Shown here one piece after another: positions 36,180 through 46,554 of a DNA stretch of 64,000 nucleotides (position 1 is the stretch's first letter; every line of letters starts with the position of its first letter). The notes below the pieces were generated by a model, which did not search any database, was not told the DNA's origin, and saw only the letters and a list, made by a program, of their open reading frames with translations. The DNA comes from Adineta steineri (lineage: Eukaryota; Rotifera; Eurotatoria; Adinetida; Adinetidae): positions 506,828-570,827 of the forward strand of contig CAJNOI010000055.1 of assembly GCA_905250115.1 (NCBI GenBank), read 5' to 3'. A program made the translations under genes and the position numbers.

Positions 36180-37320
36180 AAACATCAAATTTATCATTAC
36201 TTAAGTTATATAGTGATGATATTGGCATTACGAATCCAATGGGCCCAAAAAAAGATTGACATAAACTAACTTGTTTTTATCATCTATTAGATGCTTGACG
36301 AGAACTTATTCGATCGCAATTGAATTGTATTGGATTACACTGTCTGTGCTATAGAAAACATTTAAACAGCGACTCATTCTTTTACTGATCTGTCATTTGC
36401 ACCTCGAACACGTTTGAAGCATGATGTGATTGTCAATCAAGTCATAGCTAGTAATAATCGTCAGATTATATAAGATGTTAAAGACGTTATTAGTTGTCAC
36501 TCATATGAATCGTTACCACGAGACATAATGCACGATTTACTTGAAGGTAATATTATTTATTGAAAGATGAGCTTTATCATTCATCATTCTATGCTTGTTT
36601 TGAATGTGAACAAAATACAAAATTTATTACTAATAGTTTCTGAATTGATGTTAAAAATTAGTAAAGTTAATTGTTCTTATAGCTTAGATGAATAAGCACG
36701 TATTTCAATATTTGACTGAAATCAGTAATAATTTTATTACATAATATATAGACTTAAAAGGTTTCTTTTGTTATTAAGGTGTATGCCCACTTATTAGAAA
36801 TGTTGTATTAAAAGAAGCTGTTCAACAAGGCACATCATAGATTTCATCGTCGCATTTTATGATTTATCAGACGAACCTCCTTCTAAGAAGAAACGAAGGT
36901 TTAAGTCGTTTAAACATTTCTGATTCTGCAAGTCAAAAACTATGTCTGCTTCGATTATTTTCAATTATATTTTACGAAATAATTAATCATTTCTGTTGTA
37001 TACTACTTACCGTGAAATTATTAGATACACATATGCTAATCCAAATAGAAACTCATGGTTAACATATCAGAACAATTTATGTAAACAATTGCGTTCTCAC
37101 GACAATATAACACCCAAAATACATTTCATTCGTGAATATCTTCGTTCTGTTAACCTTCATGGGCTTTCTATATTGAATTCTCGCGTAGATTTTGAAACGA
37201 AACATTTATATTGTAAACAACTTGCAGTTCGTACGTTTAACTTTAAAAGTTCGGTTACCACTTTTATACTGCGCCATTCTCTTTTTCAACATTGATAACT
37301 ATTCAAGTAACCAAATATAT
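36180..37320 (+). pseudogene. Decayed transposase-like gene (DxGITNPMGPKK / MHDLLEG family)
   Basis: Readable fragments on the plus strand appear in order but in different frames with stops between them. They are a SDDIGITNPMGPKK block near 36210-36256 (followed at once by a stop), an RSQLNCIGLHC block near 36313, SLPRDIMHDLLEG near 36510-36545, and at 37100-37290 a block with TPKIHFIREY, FETKHLYCKQLA and NFKSSVTTFILRH. The order matches a large protein family common in invertebrate genomes that I associate with mobile elements (MHDxLEG; KxHFxxHY; ExKHxxFK; NFKNxxxTLAxRH). I cannot name the superfamily with confidence. No terminal repeats were found. Confidence 0.5.
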
Positions 37321-40300
37321 TAAATGCACATGAAACTTTCGCATCTCACTCGGCGTTTCATATTACAATACGTGAACACAATACAGTCCTCTATCATTAT
37401 ATTAATATTAGACCAAAATCACTAATTATCCATGGGCTTGTACATACAGATGTAATTTCGATTTTCTATCACATTCACCATTTATTATACGTCAACAAGA
37501 AATTACTTAGTATCACACAACAGTTACGTACATCTTCGTTCAACGAAAAACTATGATCATATGTAATTGAATTTATAGGAACATTGTTTTCATGTATTTC
37601 CGCATTGTCTTGATACTTATGTCGTTGAATAAATACATTATATAAATATACTAACTCGTCTAACTAAACAAGAATAATTTTTCGCTGAAACAATGAAAAA
37701 ACAACAATAGCAACAGTTTCTTAAAAATATCTTAGAAAATGAGATTCTCAGGATATGTAAATTCGTTTGTGTTTATGCATTGATTTCTCTCCAATTTTAC
37801 AATATAATTTATTTTACTTTTAAAAAGAAGCCAAAAGATCCGACTAGTAGATACTCACTCTGATCTCGTCGGTATCTACACGTATTAATGTAAAATATAA
37901 CCTCTTATAAGATATTCAACTATTTGTGAGCAATACATTTAAATCAGCTATATAATTCTTACCATTATCTTTCTTTATTAATAATAGTCAACAAAAATAG
38001 AATGGTGCTTACATATGATGGGTGAATATTATGCAATTCAGATAATAAAATTGAAATATTCACAAGATAAAAAGTTAATTTAGTTATAAGTTCTTGTCGA
38101 AATGTGTTACAAAGAAACAGAAATGGTACAGATCCATTTGAATATGATGGAAGTAACAAACTATTTTGTTTTTGTAAAAACTGATGTTGATTTAAAAGAA
38201 ATGATGTTTGGGTATTATTATTTCCATGCAAAGAAATAGTCTAATATCAATTTCTAGCAGAAGAAAAATAAAGATATTAAGAAGAAAATAACATTTATAT
38301 AATAGTCTGATTAATTACTCAAAGAATTTCAATGTATTTTAGTTAAATAGTTCAGCATATATTAATTCCAATGATATAATTTCGGTAATGTTGAAAAATA
38401 TTTGATTGTTTCTTCAATGGTTTAATATGAGAGAATACAAAGATAAAATCTAATATGAATTAACATATATAAAACTATGATTTTACAAAAAAATTCTCAT
38501 AATCTAATAAAATTCACAATTATCAGTTCTATACTTTGATTACATAATTATCTATCGGATAAAAAATAATATAGAATTGGTTTTAGTTTTATTATGAAGC
38601 ATAAGGATCAAATATAAATTTATTTAACATTCTTATTTTATCGTAGAGTAATAGAATAAAATACTCGATAGACGCTTTTTTTACGAATAAAAATAATCAA
38701 ATGAGTTTTAATCTTTCTCTCTTTGTTTAAATATTTCAGTAAAAATAATTGACTTTTTACATATTTATTTTAATATTATTCAACAACATTTAACAAAGCA
38801 TGTGAGTCATATATTTATATTGTTTCATCGACAGATGTTGCCTTCCTACAATGAAGAAGCAAAAGAGCGATGTAATATATTCTTTATATTTTTTGAGCAA
38901 AATCATACGAAACAATAAAACAGCAAATAATATCGATCAGGTGTACTTTGGTTCCATTTGAAAGTGTGAATGAGACAGTTAAATGGATATAAATATTGAT
39001 ATTTTCTCATACCCACACAACACCAAAATAATGATGTAGTAACAAGAAAAACCAGTCTGTAGAGGTTAATAACAATTTACCGAGAAAATGTCTCCATGTT
39101 ATCATTATCTTGAGATCTGATTGTTAAACTTATCTGAAATCGATCGAGTGGATTTCTCGTCAATTTATCCTTATCTGATAATTACCTATTTCATTACAAA
39201 ATAAAAATGATTACTACGATTGAAGTTTTGTCGAAATGTAAAAGTTGCAGGTCAAGTCTTTTCCTTGAAATAAACTTGCAGCTGTTGAATTAAAAAATAT
39301 TTCTATTTGTAACTGTTTTTTTAATTTCATCATCACCTCTATAATATCTTTTTTTTAAATTATGTCATATTTATATTATTATGAAATAGTGGAGATGGTA
39401 GAAAAATAATGCCTTTCTTATTTAATGTATGTTTCACTTATTTATCAGACAATTTTTCTACGTCACAATATTCGATTCTATGAGTTGTATACACGAGCTG
39501 ATGGAGATATATTGTATTGAACAAATAGTTGTATTGTAACCGATCTTCGATCAATCACTTGAGCATTTGAATCATCAAATGTTGTGTTTTTTAACTTCTA
39601 ATTATGATTTATGGTATCATTATTGCTTATATTCTTGATTGGTAGTCCATAACTACTTGATATCTAGTATCGTACAGTAAATATTAGAATTGCATTATTC
39701 ACGCAATCATTATTGATCTGTTTTTCTCTATCACAAAAAGAATATAGATATAATCAATACTCTTAGACTGATACTGGCTTGAACGAAGGAGATAAAACAA
39801 ACATTTATAAATGCCAATATATTCCTGTATAACATATTCTTTAGTAGACAACGCATTGTCATTACAACTTGAAAGCGAAAAAAAAGAATATTCATTTATC
39901 AGAAATAATCATTTATCTTGGAGTTGTGTATATTATATTCAAATTTTGAAACAATGTTTCTCCTATTTTTCTTCGACAAAATATTAGAAGAAAAAAAACG
40001 TGTCATCAACTTAGTTGCTTAGTGTAGTTATGAAGGTTCTTTTTTCTATTAAGAAAAAGTTAAGTTTTTGTTGTCATCATTGTTTTATTAATATGCAATT
40101 CTCTTTCTATGAAACAACGTAGTTTCTATCGTTTCTTTTTCTGCATACATAATACATCATGGCAACATACAAATGAAAAAAAACAAGGGAAACACTTACT
40201 GAATGAATATTTTTCATCAAGAAAAAAAACGTTTTGAATGTATTATTATAATAAACAAATATTTAGGCAATTTTAGAATATTAAAAAACTGTTTGTTTTA

Positions 40301-41177
40301 ATTTATTTAATAAATAAAATGTTTTATTCTCCATTAAAACTATTCTACATACATATAAATCTCAATTGTGTGAATCATTTTCACATTGATGAAGAAAAAC
40401 ATGATTATTTATTGAATTATAAATTATAATCAAGCAAGAATGGAAGAATAACAAAAAGAGAGATTTTCAAAATGTTGTCATTCTTTGTATTATAGACATT
40501 TGAAAAATCTAGTGCGAGTGTGTTTCATTCTATAGAAGCGTTCGATTTTCTTATCTAATGAAACAACTCATCTGATAATTGTTCATGTAGATATTAAAGA
40601 TTGACTTTATTCTATATGAATGGTGTAACAGTTCACTGATGTATTGTATAGTCTATGAGATACATATGAACTATTCAGATTTGAATATATGAATAAATGT
40701 CAATTGAATTTTCTTTGATTTTTATAGAAAATTTCATCTCTAACTGAATGTTGATTATATTATCCTTTGAAATTTCAATTTTGTTGAATCGATCATTCTT
40801 CATCTAACTCAAAAGCTCTATTCATAAATATATTTGTCCTCAGATAACATTTAAACACGCAGGAAAATCATCTTTCCAAATGAATAATTTTTTTTGTAAA
40901 AGTACAAAAAAGTCCTGACTACTTTTTTTGATTAAACCGGTGAAATGAATTCTGAGAACAAAAAAGTCATGACTGTCTTTTGATTAAATTGATGAGAGGA
41001 ACTCCGAAAAAAATAAGTCCTGACTACTTTTTTGATTAAATTGAGGAAATGAATTCTGGGAAAAACCCATCTACTACCCACTGAAAAAAGAGAAAAAAGA
41101 AGAATTTATTGCTCAATAAATACTCTGACTCCTGTAAGGAATTGAATTCATTTCAGCAACTTAGAATCTGGTGATTG
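37321..41177. other. Long AT-rich stretch, no supported gene
   Basis: Nearly 3.9 kb. A weak minus-strand candidate exon exists at about 38010-38240: codons up to HPSY, then a GTAAGC donor at ~38011, but I find no convincing partner exons. The only structured sequence is the tandem repeat at 40905-41067. Confidence 0.5.
40905..41067. repeat. Three-copy tandem repeat, ~51-54 bp
   Basis: Three diverged copies start at AGTCCTGACTACTTTTTT (40911), AGTCATGACTGTCTTTTG (40965) and AGTCCTGACTACTTTTTT (41016). Each continues GATTAAA..., a GA-rich part and a GGAAATGAATTCTG-like end. The spacing is 54 and 51 bp. It ends 110 bp upstream of the secreted VCBS protein start. Confidence 0.75.
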
Positions 41178-44100
41178 ATGGCTTCAACAAGAGTTTATTT
41201 ATGGCTTTTATTTATGATTATAAAACAAATAATTGGACAAGATACAGGATCAATGATAATGTCTTTAATGCCTGATTCTAAATTTCAATGTGCAAATACA
41301 ACGTGTTTACCATTCATTAATGTTATTACATCAAACATTAGGAATTGTCAAGTAGCCTGTTTAACTCAAAGTCAATGCAGAGCAGCAACTTTTCATCGAT
41401 CAACCTCTACATGTGAATTATTTGCTGATATGTCGAGCCAAAATGGAAATATGTTGGCTGATGTGGATGCTACTAGTATGAATGTTATTAGTGGAACCCG
41501 ATTTCCATCGGGTTAGTATAAATACAAAAGATTAAGAAGAAAATATATCTCTGAGAGAGAAAATTTATTTTCTTAAAAAATAATTTCATGTTATCGAGAA
41601 CTGAGACAACTTGACAAAGATATTAGATACATTTATGTGTGAATGACGAATCGGTTCGGTTGAAAATGACAGAAAAAAACATCATTCAATTTTGCCATAA
41701 ATATCCGTAAACTATCATCTTGCCTCTTTCAGTTACAATTAGTTTCTGATCAGAATCTCATCTTAAATAAAAATAATAAAAGATTTCAAGAAAAGAATTT
41801 AATGTACAAATCTTATATGATTCAATCTGTATAGTTCGAAAGTTTCTTTATTATTAAACTTATAAGAAATGTAAATTGAGTTGTCAGAATTATTCTAGTA
41901 GAGATATGATTAAAGTAAATATAGTAAAATTACAATTATAATGGAAATCGTTTAAAAATTTCCTATTCTTTTATAATCAACTCATATTTAACGTCGAGAT
42001 ATTGTTACAGAAGAAGAAACAAATCTTATCTAATCGTTTAGTCTCATTCTAACATAATTTTTCTAAAATAGAACCGACTACGACATCAACATCAACAGCA
42101 TCATCTTCAACATCGTCCTTATTCGCAGCATCATCAGCAATAACATCCACGACCAGAACATCATCATCATCAACAACAATTTCAACAACATTCACAACAA
42201 CATCAAGTACTTCACCATCAACATCGACAACAACGTCATCATCAACATCAATATCATCATCATCAAAAACAACTACTACTTCATCATCAACGTCGTCTAC
42301 ATCGTCAGCAACAANNNNNNNNNNACTACTTCATCATCAACGTCGTCTACATCGTCAGCAACAACATCAAGTACTTCATCATCAACATCAACAACAACAT
42401 CATTCACGTCGTCTACTACTTCATCATCCACGTCGTCAACAACAACAGCCGGTCAGTAATATGCTAGATAATGTGTTGTACCTTTTTGTAGCTTTCAAGC
42501 CGATGATTAGTTTCACTAACCAAAAAACATTTGAGATTTCATCGTTCAAATGTTTATCATTCGATAAACAAATAATACTCGTCTGGAGATTGCCTCAGCT
42601 GTTTCTTGGACGAGTGTCATATCTAGACATAACAAAATATATTCATTGTGTTGTTGGTACAGACTTCCGCTGCGAGAGCCGACATTAATAAAACTGACGT
42701 TGATTCGGACTTAACACTGACAATTCCATTCGTTCAAGTTTTACAAAAGAATTTCAATAGTAACATAGCGCTAGAGTATAGTAGCTTAACAAGGATTTTG
42801 TCAACAATAACTAAGCCTCGTTGTTGTTAACTTTCCTTTGGTTGCTCCTCGCTGGTCCATATTTAGTCTCGTCCACCTGCGTTCTTCATTTTTTGCTCTT
42901 GAAATGGTTTTCGATCAATCAGTAGGAAGCTGTACAGAGTCTATTAGATGCTGTGCTAATAAGCCAGACTAATCATTAGAAGTTTTATTGATTGTAACTT
43001 GTATTCTTCCATAGTCAACATTGGTGGAGACTTATATTGCATGTATAAAGTCGTGAGAGAATTGTAATCGAATCGGAAAAGTACATCCATTTGTATAGTA
43101 AGTATTGGAGAACAAAACTTATAATAATTAAAATGTGTAATGCTTAGCTCGATTTAATTTTATAACATCTAGTAGACTCTTATGTAATTCCGCTTTTAAC
43201 TCCATGCACACCTGTGCAAAATACTGAAAAACAGGTCCGCAATACGCAAATAGATAGTTTATTTTTGTTGAGCTGTTCTCGACGAAAAGGAGAATAGCGT
43301 GTGGGTGCACAGGAAATTGTAATATACTTGAAAAGTAGAATTCAGAATTTTGTAGAAATATTATTGGTTTATGTGACACATAATTATCATATTGTTTATA
43401 GAATTCCATATCATAATGTAATTGAAAAAAAGGAATGATATATATGTTGAAATAAAATTATGGATACATGTATAGAATTCTGAATTCTGCTTGAAAAGTA
43501 TTCTGCGGCCTCTTAGTCGAGAATTTCGTAAAATTCTATTAAAACGAGCGCAAGTTGTAAGTAGAGTAAGATGATTTCGTTGATTTTTCAAATTTACGAG
43601 AAGTTTTCACATAGAGCTGGGCAGAATGGCTGAAAACTGACTTTAGTTATGCTTTAGAATATATGAAATTGTCCAAAATTCAGTGACATGATCTTTTTCG
43701 AATAAGCTATGTTCAATGACGTTAAACTCTCAAAGATTGAACAAAATAGGATGATTGAATACTGTCCACACTCTAAAAACAATTGGTGCTTTACTTAACC
43801 CTCAAAAAAGTTTCGTCGCAACGAAAAAGTCTTCAGACATGTTGAATGTCTGAAAAACACAATAAAAAACTCTACGAAATCATTAAAGGATCGGCCCGTG
43901 TGTAGAGAGGGGGACAGAACCCTCTTCTGCGAAACCTTTTCTTAAGTTCAGGACACTAGAAAAAGGTTTCGTAGTAAAATACGAAACCTTTAGTTTCATG
44001 TGATAGCAAACTTTTTTGTATTTAATAGGCTGCAATACGTTTCTTAATCTAACTACTTACTCGGTTGGTGTTAACCCAGTATCAGTAGCAGTCGTCGATG

Positions 44101-45065
44101 TGAATAGCGACAATAAACCCGATATTGTTGTTGCAAACTTCGATTCGAATAACGTCGGTGTACTTCTCAACACGGGCAGCGGCACCTTTAATGCTCAAAC
44201 TACTTACTCGGTTGGCACTGGTCCACAGTCGGTAGCAGTCGTCGATGTCAATAACGACAATAAACCTGATATTGTTGTTGCATGCTGGAATTCGGGCAAC
44301 GTCGGTGTTCTTCTCAACGCAGGCAGTGGCATCTTTAATACTCAAACTGCGTATTCAGTTAATAATTACCCATTTTTAGTAGCAGTCGTCGATGTGAACA
44401 ACGACAATAGATCCGATATTGTTGTTGTAAGTTATGGTTTAGATACCGTCGGTGTTCTTCTCAACACAGGCAACGGCACCTTTAATCCTCAAACTACTTA
44501 CGTAGTTGGACATAATCCACGATCCGTAGCAGTCATCGATGTAAATAGTGATAATAAACCTGATATTATTGTTGCAAACGGTGGTTCAAATACCACCGGC
44601 GTTCTTCTCAACAGAGGCAACGGCACCTTTAATCCTCAAAGTACTTACGCACTTGGCGGTATGCCAACATCAGTAGCAGTCGTCGACGTGAATAGCGACA
44701 ATAAACCAGACATTATTGTTGCAATCTCTGATTTAAATACCGTCGGTGTTCTTCTCAATACAGGCAATGGTACCTTTAACCCTCAAACTACTTATGCAGT
44801 TGGCAGTAGTCCAATTTCGGTAGCAGTTGTCGACATCAATAGTGACAATAAACCTGATATTATTGTTGCAAACTATGCTTCGAACACTACCAGTATCCTT
44901 GCCAACGCAGGCAATGGTACCTTTACTGCTCAAACTACTTACGCAGTTGGTATTAGTCCATACTCAGTAGCAGTCGCCGATGTAAATAGTGATAACAAAC
45001 CTGATATTATTGTTGCAAACTCTGGTTCAACTTCGAACACTGTCAGCGTCCTCTTGCATTGTTAA
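41178..45065 (+). CDS. Secreted PAN - Ser/Thr stalk - seven-blade VCBS/FG-GAP propeller protein
   Basis: There are three exons: 41178-41511, 42072-42451 (containing a 10-N gap) and 44029-45065. Exon 1 encodes a signal peptide (residues ~1-20) and a PAN/apple-like domain with paired cysteines (NCQVACLTQSQCRAATF, CELF). Exon 2 encodes a mucin-like stalk of almost only Ser and Thr. Exon 3 encodes seven units of exactly 49 residues, each with SVAVVDVNSDNKPDIVVAN and GVLLNTGNGTF, that is, a Ca-binding DxNxDxxxD loop as in FG-GAP/VCBS propellers. No membrane segment is seen, so it is probably extracellular. The propeller exon is one uninterrupted block with bacterial-style repeats, so transfer or exon acquisition is possible. 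The phase joins are correct (phase 1 at both introns). Ligand unknown. Confidence 0.8.
42315..42324. other. 10-N gap, probably an unmerged contig overlap
   Basis: The 40 bases left of the Ns (42275-42314) are identical to the 40 bases right of them (42325-42364). Collapsing the two copies keeps the Ser/Thr reading frame; keeping both copies plus 10 Ns breaks it. Confidence 0.85.
42452..44028 (+). other. Long second intron of the VCBS gene
   Basis: 1577 nt with donor GTCAGT and acceptor TTTAATAG. The part 42640-43000 is less AT-rich and may be a fragment of an inserted element, but no family is recognised. The last 220 nt hold a cluster of hairpins (43809-43992). Short ORFs here have no support. 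Confidence 0.55.
43809..43992. repeat. Cluster of three hairpins near the intron end
   Basis: TTTCGT-cgca-ACGAAA lies at 43811-43826. TTCAGACAT-gttga-ATGTCTGAA lies at 43832-43854. CGAAACCTTTTCT (43930-43942) faces AGAAAAAGGTTTCG (43958-43971). A further direct copy ACGAAACCTTTAG begins at 43981. The stems are perfect or nearly so. Confidence 0.65.
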
Positions 45066-45578
45066 GGCTTATTTATGGGTGATCTTTATTTATTCGTTAA
45101 TATTTTACTACTCTACTAAGTACGTTACTCTTATGAAACATTATACAATACAGACTAACATTTATCTTCACTCTGTATTAAGAACTTCAACAAAACTTTG
45201 CAACCAAGGTTACCACCGCTTCTGCTTTTTCAATTTTTTTCTGCTTTTTAAATATTATTTGCTTTTCATTTTTAACTCGATTTCAGTTCTAATACATCAT
45301 TATTCCATATATATCCGATGAATTCTTAGTGACGTATATTGTTGTTTTTGTTGTATAATGGAAATCAAAAAGCTGGCGATCTCGAATTTCCAGTGGTTAA
45401 TGAAAACGGCCAATATATACGCCACTTGTTGAGGCCCTTCTTTACCGATATCTTTCTTTCTGAATTATTTCCGATCAATCATCCAAATCTTTCAATTCAT
45501 TGTATACAATATTCTGTCTATTGTTCGTTGTTGGTTAAGAATATAATAAGCTGTAATATTTGTGCTTAGCAGAATAAA
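45066..45578. other. Intergenic, 3' flank of the VCBS gene
   Basis: T-rich sequence of ~510 bp with ORFs of chance type only. Confidence 0.5.
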
Positions 45579-46414
45579 ATGACTGATGTTATTGATAGCT
45601 ATATCGATCAAGATGAAGATAGTAAAGCATCAGTAACAATCAAGTCACAAATATCATCCAATGGTCAATCGAAAAAAAAGAAGTTGAAAAAAGGAATATT
45701 TAACAAAGAATGGTTAAAGATCATAGAATATAAATTATTTTCGAAAGAGTATAACTCAGGCCACATGCATTGCTTGTAACCAGCAATTTTCAGTACACTA
45801 TCGAGGAAAAGCTGATATTGACCATCATAGAAAAACTTAAAAGCATCAAAACAATTATAAATCATTTAATACTAATCGACAATTAATTACAAAAACAATG
45901 AAATCATCAAAAGAAAAAGATTGATAATGTCTGTAAAAAAATGTTCTCGTTCTCTACAACAGCAACTCATTTATCGTGCGCTTGAACAAAATCAACATTT
46001 ATTGCCCTGAATGTTTTAGCACCATGTTTTACATAAAATTTGATTGATGATTTGAGAAGAGCATTTCATTATTCGTTAATGTACGATGCTGGTAAAAAGA
46101 GGAAATATTAAAATGTATCCATTTTTGTGTTCAGTTCTTATTCACAAATGATGTCAGCAAAGGTATTGTTCTTCTGAATTTAATTTATTATCTTCGACCT
46201 TTTTGAATTGATAACAGATGTAGATGAAACAGCGAATAAAGTTTTTACTAATGCTCGACAATTGATCGATAATAATTATTTGGATATTAATGAATTAACA
46301 GTCGTGGGTGCTGATAACACCAATATCAACGTTGGTGAAAACCACTCAGTTTTTTCTCTCATTAGAATTGAATTATTTGACATATCTATGGGTAAGATAG
46401 TTATAATTAATTAA
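45579..46414 (+). pseudogene. Decayed BED-zinc-finger / hAT-like transposase gene
   Basis: ATG 45579 opens an acidic then Lys-rich segment ending FNKEWLKIIEYKLF. A frameshift near 45765 then leads to CIACNQQFSV-RGKADIDHH, a C-x2-C zinc-finger start like that of BED/TTF fingers at the N-terminus of hAT-related transposases. Stops and frameshifts follow. A last recognisable block at 46285-46370 reads VVGADNTNINVGENHSVFSLIRIEL, resembling the catalytic-core entry of this group. About 800 bp is far too short for an intact hAT transposase, and no terminal repeats are seen. It is tail-to-tail with the giant gene. Confidence 0.5.
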
Positions 46415-46420
46415 AGAAAA

Positions 46421-46467
46421 TAGAGTGTGGATATGATGGTATACTCATCACATACCCACTCACTCAA
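46421..46467. repeat. GT-rich / CA-rich inverted pair at the 3' end of the giant gene
   Basis: The left arm GAGTGTGGATATGATG (46423-46438) faces the right arm CATCACATACCCACTCACTC (46446-46465). The copy lies about 90 bp beyond the stop codon of the giant minus-strand gene. Confidence 0.5.
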
Positions 46468-46554
46468 ATATTTAAGAGTGAAATGAAAGAACAACAAACA
46501 TAACAAGTCTTGTTTATTTTTAAAAAAATTTAATTACATTTAACTTTGAATTCG

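Noticed and set aside
37965-38240. Minus-strand ORF with a GTAAGC donor after HPSY
   Set aside because: It could be a real exon, but I found no partner exons or family match, so it is noted only in the intergenic entry.
43128-43591. Two minus-strand ORFs inside the VCBS intron
   Set aside because: Overlapping, without motifs; the intron model explains the region better.
44082-44933. Minus-strand ORFs opposite the VCBS repeats
   Set aside because: They are shadows of the repeated sense sequence; their own repeats follow from the 147-bp units.
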